The notes beneath the pieces were generated by a model. The model was not told where the DNA came from. It saw only the letters and a program-made list of their open reading frames with translations, and did no database searches. DNA of 64,000 nt from Flavobacterium fluvii. Lineage in GTDB: Bacteria; Bacteroidota; Bacteroidia; Flavobacteriales; Flavobacteriaceae. Shown piece after piece: positions 56,800-64,000 of this stretch. The stretch spans positions 124,001 to 188,000 of the forward strand of contig NZ_FQWB01000006.1 in the NCBI RefSeq assembly GCF_900129545.1. The letters run 5' to 3'. The translations under genes and the position numbers were made by a program. Positions within the stretch are counted from its first letter, which is position 1. Each line of letters opens with the position of its first letter.

Positions 56800-58230
56800 A
56801 TGAAAACAAATACAATCAAAAACCTCGATAATTTTTCTGGAACCATTTTAATTCCTGTTTTCGAAACCTATTCAAAAAGTCTGGTTCCCATCGAATTTCA
56901 CGGAGTTTCGGTTCATTCAAAATTGTTTTATGGAAAAAAAGACACCCATTATTTGGTCGAAAAATACGATTGTACCCATATATTTATAGGGCTGGGGGCA
57001 GCCATTGATTATAAATCATTGAAGACCATTTTCAGAAGAATTTCCTCCAAACAGAAGGAATTATTTGGTACCAACGTTGCTTTGGTTTTACCGGAACAAT
57101 TCACTGGAGAACAAGTCGAAGCCGCTATTTCAGGGATATATTTAGGAACTTATGATTTAGGACATTTCAAGAAAATTGAGAAACATCCGTTTTTGAACGA
57201 AGGTTTTGAATTGTCCTTATTGTCTAAAAAGGATTATTCCGAGTCCGTAACCAAAGGCCTGAAAATTGCGGACGCCCAACTGGAAATTCTCCGTTTGGTC
57301 GATTTACCGCCCAATAAAGTCACGCCGAAATATTTGTCCAATTGGGCCAACGAAACTGGAAAAAAATTCGGTTTCGAGGTGGAAGTTTTGGGTTTCGAAG
57401 CTGCTAAAATAGCCGGTTTGGGTGCGTTTTTGTCCGTTGGAAAAGGAAGCGAAAACGAACCCCAATTTGTTGTCATGAATTATGTTCCCGAAAATGCGGA
57501 TGCCAAAACAAAACATGTTGGATTGGTCGGAAAAGGAATCACTTTTGACACTGGTGGATTGAATATCAAGACTTCTGGAATGCTTCAGATGAAATGTGAC
57601 ATGGCGGGTGGTGCAGCCGTTTTTGGAGCAATGCAGTTGGTTGCCGACTTGAAATTACCCGTAAAAATCACAGCCATTGTGCCCTGCGCCGAAAATTCGG
57701 TGGACGCCAAATCTTTTATGCCTAGCGATGTCATTCATTCGTATAATGGAACTTCCATAGAAATAATTGACACAGATGCCGAAGGTCGATTGGTTTTGGC
57801 TGATGGATTGTCGTATTTAATCAAAAATTTCAAACCCGAATATATTGTTGATGTGGCCACCTTGACGGGAAGTGCAATGGGAACTTTTGGTTACGAATGT
57901 GCTGCCTTGTTTACCAATAATGAGGCTGTTTCGAAGAAATTGCAAGAATCTGGCGACGCCATTGGAGAACGTTTATGGCAATTACCGCTTTGGGATTGCT
58001 ACAAACCCGATATCGAAAGCGAAATTGCCGACGTGAAAAACTACAGCGGAAAACCGGTTGCCGGAGCGATAAGTGCAGCCAAGTTTTTGGAATATTTTAC
58101 CGAAAACCACAAGGCTTGGGCACATCTTGATATTGCCGGAGTGGCCTTTGGCGATGATGAATTTGCAAAAAGTAAACATGCCACCGCTTATGGAGTTCAT
58201 TTATTGACTAAATTCATTGAAAATTTATAA
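56800..58230 (+). CDS. Leucyl aminopeptidase family protein (M17)
   Basis: A 476-residue cytosolic metallo-aminopeptidase. The catalytic C-terminal domain has GKGITFDTGGLNIKTSGMLQMKCDMAGGAAV (Lys/Asp metal ligands) and the diagnostic DTDAEGRLVLADGL near residue 325. The first ~150 residues are the family's divergent N-terminal domain. It releases N-terminal residues from peptides. It is 15 bp after the esterase and upstream of an M1 peptidase, forming a peptide-breakdown pair. Confidence 0.93.
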   Translation: MKTNTIKNLDNFSGTILIPVFETYSKSLVPIEFHGVSVHSKLFYGKKDTHYLVEKYDCTHIFIGLGAAIDYKSLKTIFRRISSKQKELFGTNVALVLPEQFTGEQVEAAISGIYLGTYDLGHFKKIEKHPFLNEGFELSLLSKKDYSESVTKGLKIADAQLEILRLVDLPPNKVTPKYLSNWANETGKKFGFEVEVLGFEAAKIAGLGAFLSVGKGSENEPQFVVMNYVPENADAKTKHVGLVGKGITFDTGGLNIKTSGMLQMKCDMAGGAAVFGAMQLVADLKLPVKITAIVPCAENSVDAKSFMPSDVIHSYNGTSIEIIDTDAEGRLVLADGLSYLIKNFKPEYIVDVATLTGSAMGTFGYECAALFTNNEAVSKKLQESGDAIGERLWQLPLWDCYKPDIESEIADVKNYSGKPVAGAISAAKFLEYFTENHKAWAHLDIAGVAFGDDEFAKSKHATAYGVHLLTKFIENL

Positions 58231-58242
58231 ATAATTTGACTT

Positions 58243-58258
58243 CGACAGTTCGCTGTCG
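58243..58258. repeat. Short perfect palindrome between the aminopeptidase genes
   Basis: CGACAG-ttcg-CTGTCG is a compact GC-rich hairpin in the 55-bp spacer, REP-like in style. Confidence 0.6.
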
Positions 58259-58285
58259 CTCGTGTGCGGTGAAAACATTGTTTTT

Positions 58286-59938
58286 ATGAAAAGATATTTA
58301 AGTCTTGTTTGTTTCTCCTTACTCCTTATTAACGGTGTAAAAGCACAAGGACTTCTTGAAAAAAAAGAAGAAACTTTTACGAGACAAGATACTTTGCGTG
58401 GCAGTATAACTCCCGAAAGAGCTTGGTGGGACTTGAAATACTACCATCTTGACATCAAGGTAAATCCCGCAGACAGCACGATTTCGGGTTCCAATACCAT
58501 TCGCTACAAGGTTTTGAAGTCGTCCAACAGGATGCAAATTGATCTTCAAAAGCCATTAGAAATTTACAAAGTGACCCAAGACGGCAAAGAGCTTAAATCC
58601 CAGAGAAACGGAAACGCTTTTTTTGTCCAATTAAAAAAACCACAAAAGATAGGAGCGATAAAAGAAGTTATCGTGTTTTATGGCGGCAAACCCAAAATTG
58701 CCGTGAATCCACCTTGGGATGGAGGAATTACTTGGAGCAAGGACAAAAATGGAAATCCCTTTATCGCTTCGACGTGCCAAGGATTGGGTGCCAGTGTTTG
58801 GTGGCCCAACAAAGACCATATGTACGACGAAGTGGACAATATGCTGATTAGCGTCAATGTTCCCCAGAATTTGACGGATGTTTCCAACGGTCGTTTGCAA
58901 GGCGTAACCGATTTGAAAGATGGCACCAGAACTTTTACTTGGTATGTTTCCAACCCAATCAACAATTATGGCGTAAATATAAACATTGGCGATTATGTCT
59001 CTTTTTCCGAAGTTTATAAAGGGGAAAAAGGCGATTTGGACTGCAATTATTATGTTCTGGGAGATAATTTGGCACGAGCCAAAACACACTTTAAGGAAGT
59101 GCCTCAAATGCTCAAAGCTTTCGAACATTGGTTTGGCCCTTATCCTTTTTATAAAGACAGTTACAAACTCGTGGAAGCCCCATATTTAGGGATGGAACAC
59201 CAAAGCAGCATCACTTATGGCAATGGATATCAAAATGGCTATTTAGGAAGAGACCGCAGCGAGTCTGGCTGGGGATCGAAATTCGATTATATTATTGTTC
59301 ACGAATCAGGACACGAATGGTTTGCCAATAATATTACCTACAAAGACATTGCCGATATGTGGATTCACGAGAGTTTCGCCTGCTATTCCGAAAACCTGTT
59401 CGTGGAATATTATTATGGCAAGAAAGCTGGCGCAGAATACGTGAGAGGACAGCGAAACGAGATTCAAAACAAAAGCCAAATGATTGGCAAGTACAATGTA
59501 AACAATGAAGGTGCCGATTTGTATAACAAAGGTGCCAATATGTTGCACACGTTGCGTCAAATCGTTAATGACGACGAGAAATGGAGAACAACTTTACGAG
59601 GATTGAACAGCACGTTTTACCACCAAACCGTTACCACCAAACAAATCGAGGATTATTTAAGCCAAGCCGTTGGACTTGATTTAAAACCATTTTTTGACCA
59701 ATATTTGAGAGATACCAGAATCCCGGCCTTGGAATATAAATTCAAGGACAACAATCTTTCCTATCGCTGGACGAATTGTGTCCCCGGTTTCAATATGTCT
59801 TTAAAAGTAACCTTGAATGGAAAAGAACAATGGCTGAAACCGCAAGCAGAATGGACTAATTTACATCAAACTGCGAAAGATTTGAAAGTGGAAGTCGACA
59901 AGGATTTTTATGTGGATGCGTTGAAATTAATTAATTAA
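58286..59938 (+). CDS. Exported M1-family metallopeptidase
   Basis: A 550-residue exported peptidase from ATG 58286 (MKRYLSLVCFSLLLINGVKAQ, a signal peptide with cleavage near residue 20); an in-frame ATG at 58262 adds eight residues from the spacer. The M1 exopeptidase motif is GMEH at 302-305 (His replacing the usual Asn), the zinc motif HESGH at His339/His343 and the third ligand Glu362 in WIHESFA. It likely trims peptides in the periplasm. Its stop touches that of the convergent gene (no spacer). Confidence 0.9.
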   Translation: MKRYLSLVCFSLLLINGVKAQGLLEKKEETFTRQDTLRGSITPERAWWDLKYYHLDIKVNPADSTISGSNTIRYKVLKSSNRMQIDLQKPLEIYKVTQDGKELKSQRNGNAFFVQLKKPQKIGAIKEVIVFYGGKPKIAVNPPWDGGITWSKDKNGNPFIASTCQGLGASVWWPNKDHMYDEVDNMLISVNVPQNLTDVSNGRLQGVTDLKDGTRTFTWYVSNPINNYGVNINIGDYVSFSEVYKGEKGDLDCNYYVLGDNLARAKTHFKEVPQMLKAFEHWFGPYPFYKDSYKLVEAPYLGMEHQSSITYGNGYQNGYLGRDRSESGWGSKFDYIIVHESGHEWFANNITYKDIADMWIHESFACYSENLFVEYYYGKKAGAEYVRGQRNEIQNKSQMIGKYNVNNEGADLYNKGANMLHTLRQIVNDDEKWRTTLRGLNSTFYHQTVTTKQIEDYLSQAVGLDLKPFFDQYLRDTRIPALEYKFKDNNLSYRWTNCVPGFNMSLKVTLNGKEQWLKPQAEWTNLHQTAKDLKVEVDKDFYVDALKLIN

Positions 59939-60703
59939 TTATACATCACAAATTAATATTGCTTGTTTTAAAGCTGCCAATTTATCTGGGTTTTTTGGTA
60001 CAAATTCTTGCCCAACATAACCATTAAAACCTGTATTTGCAATTGCTTTCATAATTGCAGCATAATTTAGTTCTTGGGTATCATCAATTTCATGGCGACC
60101 AGGAACTCCTGCGGTATGATAATGAGCTATAAATTGGTGGTTTTCTTCGATGGTTCTAATAACGTCACCTTCATCAATTTGCATATGATAGATATCGTAT
60201 AAAAGTTTGAAATTTTGGGAATTTATACGTTTGACCAATTCTACGCCCCAAGCTGTTTTATCACATTGATAATCGATATGGTCAATTTTGCTGTTAAGCA
60301 ACTCCATAACCAGAATTACATCGTGTTTTTCGGCTAATGGGATTAGTTTTTTCAATCCAATTACACAATTATTCCAACCTTCTTCATCCGATTTACCTCT
60401 TCTGTTACCACTAAAACAAATCAGGTTTTTGTATCCTGCTTTTGCTACCAAAGGAATCATTTCGGAGTAATTTTGGATCAGTTTTTCGTGAAATTGCAAA
60501 TCATTAAAACCATCGACCAAATTTAGTTCCGCTCCATTGCACATAGTTGAAACCAATCCATATTTTTTTAGTACTGGCCAATCTTCAGGTCCAACCAAAT
60601 CTATTCCCGTTATTCCTATTTTTTTTACTTCAAAACAAAGTGTTTCAATATCCATTTCATCAAAACACCATCTTGCAACAGAGTGATTTATAGCAGCTTT
60701 CAA
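59939..60703 (-). CDS. Hydroxypyruvate isomerase-family TIM barrel
   Basis: A 254-residue sugar phosphate isomerase/epimerase-type barrel. Metal-ligand positions are visible in VILVMELLNSK (Glu), YDIYHMQI (Asp/His), HTAGVPGRHEID (His) and GQEFVPK (Glu). The FAHYHTAGVPGRHEIDDTQELNY segment is typical of hydroxypyruvate isomerase (Hyi) relatives. The true substrate is unknown. It lies 31 bp downstream of the ATP-grasp gene on the same strand, so it could be the last gene of that cassette. Confidence 0.83.
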   Translation of the reverse strand: MKAAINHSVARWCFDEMDIETLCFEVKKIGITGIDLVGPEDWPVLKKYGLVSTMCNGAELNLVDGFNDLQFHEKLIQNYSEMIPLVAKAGYKNLICFSGNRRGKSDEEGWNNCVIGLKKLIPLAEKHDVILVMELLNSKIDHIDYQCDKTAWGVELVKRINSQNFKLLYDIYHMQIDEGDVIRTIEENHQFIAHYHTAGVPGRHEIDDTQELNYAAIMKAIANTGFNGYVGQEFVPKNPDKLAALKQAILICDV

Positions 60704-60733
60704 ATTTATGCTTGTTTTATTTTATGTATTAAT

Positions 60734-61930
60734 TCAATTGTTTTTCTCAAACAACGCCAAAGTCCCGCCAACCCAATCCTTGTCTTTGTTGAATTTCACG
60801 CCAATCATTTCGCCCCGGCTCAATCGTGCCAAATTGCAGAGTAGAGTGGGAGTGGCATCTCCTTTTTTCCAGACGCCAAGCACGCGCAATTCACATTTTA
60901 CTTTTCCGTCGGGAGATTGCACGATTGGGATGTAATTTACTTTTTTCTGGAGAATGTAAAGTTCTTTTTCGACCACGGCTTCTATGTCTTCCTTTTTTAC
61001 GTGAAAAATTACGCCGGAACCCGAGAAAGAGAACAAAGGTTTCAATACATAATTTTCCAGGTCTTCGGGGATTTGTTTCAAGTCGCTCAACAAAATGGTT
61101 TCTATAAAATATTTTCCTTTCAAAAACGGCAAAATAAACTTGCTGATTCTGAAAAACCAGTTGGGATGTCCAGCCCATTCCACGTCAAGTTCGTCCGAGA
61201 AATTGAAATTCAATTTCAAATCGGTTCGCAAATCCAATTCGTCAAAGATGACACGATTGTAGATGCGTTTGACACGAATTTCATCGCCATTTTCGTTTTT
61301 GTAAAAGAGTTCTTTTCCTTTTTTAATCAATTGGGTAACACAAACTATCGGTATGCCAATGTCTCTTCGGCAGTAATAGAAATCAATTTTCGTGTTTTGT
61401 TTTTCGGGTTCAATTTCCAATAGGATAACGTTCTCTTTTGGATGATTGTTGCAAATTACCTCTTCCAGCGTTTCGAGATATTCCTGTGGCGTGATGTCGT
61501 TGATGAACGGTGTCAATTCTGAAAGAAACGGATAATGATTCTTGAATTTTTCATATAAATTGTTTTGGTAATTGTACAAAGACGGAAACCCTTGCACCTC
61601 AATCAATTTGGGAACAACGACTCCGTTTTCCTCACAAATTCCAAAATCTATGGACAAAAAAGTGGTATGCTCGTCTTCGTTGGGAACTTTATGGTTTAAT
61701 TCCAATGATTTGTCCGTTAATTTTTTAAAGTCTTTCTGTTGAATCAATTTTATGATGTCTGCACAACCTTCCAACAACTGTGTTTTTAATTCATTGGAAA
61801 TAAAAAATGGAGTTTCTCCCATTCGAAAACTGGGCTCATAATCAAAATCAGAAGCAATATCGTCCTTTAATTCCTGATACTTTTTATCAGTAAATTGGGA
61901 ATTAAAAAGTTGTCTGTATTTGTCAATCAT
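60734..61930 (-). CDS. ATP-grasp-like protein of a ligase cassette
   Basis: A 398-residue soluble protein. The C-terminal half has ATP-grasp-like features: LENYVLKPLFSFSGSGVIFHV (a Lys and glycine loop), and C-terminal KCELRVLGVWK and NLARLSRGEMIGVKFN, akin to the R-x-N metal-ligand region. The N-terminal part has no close family that I recognise. It follows a glutamine amidotransferase (52 bp spacing) and a GCS2-like ligase, matching the predicted amidoligase cassettes that make peptide-like metabolites. The catalytic role is inferred. Confidence 0.72.
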   Translation of the reverse strand: MIDKYRQLFNSQFTDKKYQELKDDIASDFDYEPSFRMGETPFFISNELKTQLLEGCADIIKLIQQKDFKKLTDKSLELNHKVPNEDEHTTFLSIDFGICEENGVVVPKLIEVQGFPSLYNYQNNLYEKFKNHYPFLSELTPFINDITPQEYLETLEEVICNNHPKENVILLEIEPEKQNTKIDFYYCRRDIGIPIVCVTQLIKKGKELFYKNENGDEIRVKRIYNRVIFDELDLRTDLKLNFNFSDELDVEWAGHPNWFFRISKFILPFLKGKYFIETILLSDLKQIPEDLENYVLKPLFSFSGSGVIFHVKKEDIEAVVEKELYILQKKVNYIPIVQSPDGKVKCELRVLGVWKKGDATPTLLCNLARLSRGEMIGVKFNKDKDWVGGTLALFEKNN

Positions 61931-61982
61931 TTTTTTAGGATTGTATATGGCAGATCGTAAATTACATTATGCGATTATATAA

Positions 61983-62813
61983 CTAGTTGGACAGTATCTT
62001 CTTGCTTATCATTAAATCATTGATGGCAATTCGGAGAAAATTTGGAATTATGGTTTCATTGGTTTTATATATTTTGTCATCGTCCAAAACGTCTTCCAGC
62101 ATATTCCTGAATTTCCGTTTCCCCTTTATTTTCTTTATTTTTTCCTTGACTTCCTTGTCTCTTAAATGCGAAAGAAAACCGATTGGATCCGCTTCCGGAT
62201 GAAATTGGGTTCCCACAAAATAATCGGTAAAACGAACCGCCATAATCGCTCTTTCGTACTGAACATGATCCCTGATTTTTTCCAAAGAAATAATTTTGGC
62301 ACCTTTTTTCGAAAAAACATTCAATTTAGGTTGGACCACTTGGTAATCTCTGGAATCTATGGCGTAAAATGGATCTGAAAGACCTTCGAAAAGTGGATCT
62401 TGAAGACCTTCTTTTGTTTTATGGATGGCCATAGCGCCAAAAGAGGTGTCATGTCGTTTGGTAATTTCGGCCAAACCAAAATGTTTGCACGCTATTTGGA
62501 AAGAATGGCAAATGAACAAAACGTGTTTTTTAACTTTATTTTCATTGTTCCATTTGGTCAATTCGTCGATGAAAGCATGGTATTTCAAATCCCAATTACC
62601 GTCACCTTCCAAAGGATTTCCCGGACCTCCGCTCGAGATAAAAATATCAAATTGCTTGATATCCGGCAATTCCCACTTCCTTCTAACGTCAAAAATTTGG
62701 AATGTGACAATTTGATTGAATCGGTTGATGATATCAATGATACAGCGAATTCCTTGATTGGGCTCGCCATTGTACATATCTAAAACCGCTATTTTTATTG
62801 TACTATTCTGCAT
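61983..62813 (-). CDS. Class I glutamine amidotransferase-like protein
   Basis: A 276-residue protein with a GMP-synthase-type amidotransferase fold: oxyanion strand FISSGGPGNPLEGDGNWD near residue 60, nucleophile Cys102 in FICHSFQIACKHFG, and His205/Glu207 in GTQFHPEADP. The triad is intact, so it may hydrolyse glutamine. No synthetase domain is attached, so it probably supplies ammonia to a partner, most simply the flanking ligases. The C-terminal ~60 residues are a helical Lys-rich extension. The order is GCS2-like, this gene, ATP-grasp, on one strand. Confidence 0.87.
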   Translation of the reverse strand: MQNSTIKIAVLDMYNGEPNQGIRCIIDIINRFNQIVTFQIFDVRRKWELPDIKQFDIFISSGGPGNPLEGDGNWDLKYHAFIDELTKWNNENKVKKHVLFICHSFQIACKHFGLAEITKRHDTSFGAMAIHKTKEGLQDPLFEGLSDPFYAIDSRDYQVVQPKLNVFSKKGAKIISLEKIRDHVQYERAIMAVRFTDYFVGTQFHPEADPIGFLSHLRDKEVKEKIKKIKGKRKFRNMLEDVLDDDKIYKTNETIIPNFLRIAINDLMISKKILSN

Positions 62814-62865
62814 TAGTGGGTAATCTAATTTATTTGCAAAGGTATCGATTTTTTAAATCTGAAAT

Positions 62866-63975
62866 CTAAAGTCCTTTCGTGAATTCGCCCGTAATAAAAT
62901 CAACGACTTTGGTAAAGTCTTTCGTTGCCTCAAAAACGGCCAGTTGTTTGTCGGCACCAGTTCCCGTTTCCATAATGGTATGAGCATAATTAATTTGTTC
63001 TCGGCTTTCCAATTCGTCTACCACATCATCAATAAAATCAAGCAATTCGGTAATAAGCATCTTGGTTTCTACTTCTTTTTGAAGACCAAAATCAATCATG
63101 TTTCCCTCGATTCCATAACGTGCTGCGCGGAATTTATTTTCTTTAATCAAGGCTATTCTGTAAATATTGAAACTCACGTTGGCCAAGGACATTTTGTACA
63201 ACTTCGCCACAATTGCTTGAATAATGGCCACAATACACATCGTTTCATCAACGGTTAAACACATGTCGCAGATGCGAAATTCAATCGTGTCGTAAAACGG
63301 GTGCAACCGCAAATCCCACCATATTTTTTTCGGATTGTCAATACAATTGGTTTTTACCAACGTTTCCAGAAAATTATCATAAGAAGCAACACAATCAAAA
63401 TATTCAGGCAAACCCGTTCTTGGAAACTTGTCGAAAACCTTGGTTCTATAAGATTTATATCCCGTTTGCCGTCCTTCCCAAAAAGGGGAATTGGTAGAAA
63501 GTGCAAAAATATGGGGCAAAAAATAAGTGGCTTGGTTCATGATTTGCAAGCCTATTTCCCGGTTTTTAATGCCTACGTGGCAGTGCATTCCGAAAATCAA
63601 ATTGGAACGCGCGGCATCTTGCATTTCTTTCACAATGTTGTGGTAACGGGGATCGTCGGTTATGGGTTGGTTCAGCCAATTCGAAAAAGGATGTGTTCCC
63701 GCGCCACCTACAATCAGCCCTTGTTTGTCGGCCAAATTGACGATATGTCCTCTCAAAGATTTGATTTCGGCTTCGGCTTCCTTGATATTTCGACAAACCA
63801 TCGTACCAACCTCCACCACGGATTGGTGCAATTCGGATTTTACTTGTTCATTCAATATTATTTTCGCACCATCCACGATTTTGGACAAATGCGAACGCAA
63901 ATCTCTCGTTACAGGATCAATAATTTGATATTCTTCTTCAACACCGAGAGTAAAAATGGGTAACTTCTTTGACAT
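62866..63975 (-). CDS. Glutamate-cysteine ligase family 2 (GCS2/YbdK-like) carboxylate-amine ligase
   Basis: A 369-residue ATP-dependent ligase of the GCS2 family. Signature segments are FTLGVEEEYQIIDPVTRDLRS at the N-terminus, VGTMVCRNIKEAEAEIKSLR, GMHCHVGIKNREIGLQIMNQ near residue 135, and WWDLRLHPFYDTIEFRICDM near residue 225. Such enzymes form gamma-glutamyl-type amide bonds. A true glutathione pathway would need a separate gshB; here ATP-grasp and amidotransferase genes follow instead. The start ATG at 63975 is near the right edge, and upstream regulation cannot be seen. Confidence 0.9.
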   Translation of the reverse strand: MSKKLPIFTLGVEEEYQIIDPVTRDLRSHLSKIVDGAKIILNEQVKSELHQSVVEVGTMVCRNIKEAEAEIKSLRGHIVNLADKQGLIVGGAGTHPFSNWLNQPITDDPRYHNIVKEMQDAARSNLIFGMHCHVGIKNREIGLQIMNQATYFLPHIFALSTNSPFWEGRQTGYKSYRTKVFDKFPRTGLPEYFDCVASYDNFLETLVKTNCIDNPKKIWWDLRLHPFYDTIEFRICDMCLTVDETMCIVAIIQAIVAKLYKMSLANVSFNIYRIALIKENKFRAARYGIEGNMIDFGLQKEVETKMLITELLDFIDDVVDELESREQINYAHTIMETGTGADKQLAVFEATKDFTKVVDFITGEFTKGL

Positions 63976-64000
63976 AATTATTTTTTTAGTGATCAGCCGC

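Noticed and set aside
62866..63975. Calling the GCS2-like gene gshA of a glutathione pathway
   Set aside because: The family includes many ligases of other substrates, gshB is not present, and the neighbours indicate a different product.

Overview
The window looks like a chromosome segment from a Flavobacterium-type member of the Bacteroidota. The evidence is AT-rich DNA, start sites with poor Shine-Dalgarno sequences, promoters of the TTTG-N19-TAnnTTTG class (two exact matches, ahead of tRNA-Val and fabG), an LpxC-FabZ fusion gene, a PorX-type regulator with a PglZ domain, and a secreted protein with a type IX secretion (T9SS) C-terminal sorting tail. No rRNA, CRISPR array, prophage, transposase or restriction system was seen. 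Most genes are core metabolism.

Layout. 1-1186 holds a truncated hypothetical gene. 1340-9255 is a branched-chain amino acid operon (leuA-leuB-ilvD-ilvB-ilvN-ilvC, without leuCD). 9510-12407 is a tight three-gene operon of an FAD oxidoreductase, a methyltransferase and a type III polyketide synthase, predicted to make a phenolic lipid or alkylpyrone-type product. 12496-19868 holds small conserved proteins, two helicases, a T9SS-sorted secreted protein and a type II NADH dehydrogenase. 19935-26020, mostly on the minus strand, carries an MsbA-like exporter, tRNA-Val, a DUF4258-like protein, alanine dehydrogenase, tsaE and porX. 26393-29935 carries an AT-rich lipoprotein, a 2H phosphoesterase and an HD hydrolase. 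30067-37790 is a lipid A cluster (lpxD, lpxC-fabZ, lpxA) with efp, a second lpxD paralogue, sucD and fabG. 37862-47912 carries membrane proteins and transporters plus ATP-dependent PEP carboxykinase. 48010-55590 is a complete histidine operon (hisG-D-C-B-H-A-F-IE). The rest holds an esterase, two aminopeptidases, a TIM-barrel isomerase and a GCS2-like ligase / glutamine amidotransferase / ATP-grasp cassette.

Most notable is an unannotated attenuator in front of hisG. It has a promoter, a 19-codon leader peptide with five His codons within six, an intrinsic terminator, and a segment inside the leader that can pair with the terminator's 5' arm. Other points of interest are: a decayed copy of the end of a DEAD-box helicase gene on the far side of the T9SS protein gene, suggesting insertion there; a GC-rich in-frame insertion in porX that looks like a mobile palindrome; a pair of FNR/CRP-like palindromes between thrE and pckA; dispersed repeats, one of which supplies an upstream ATG to hisA; and the three-enzyme ligase cassette at the right end, which probably makes an unidentified small peptide.
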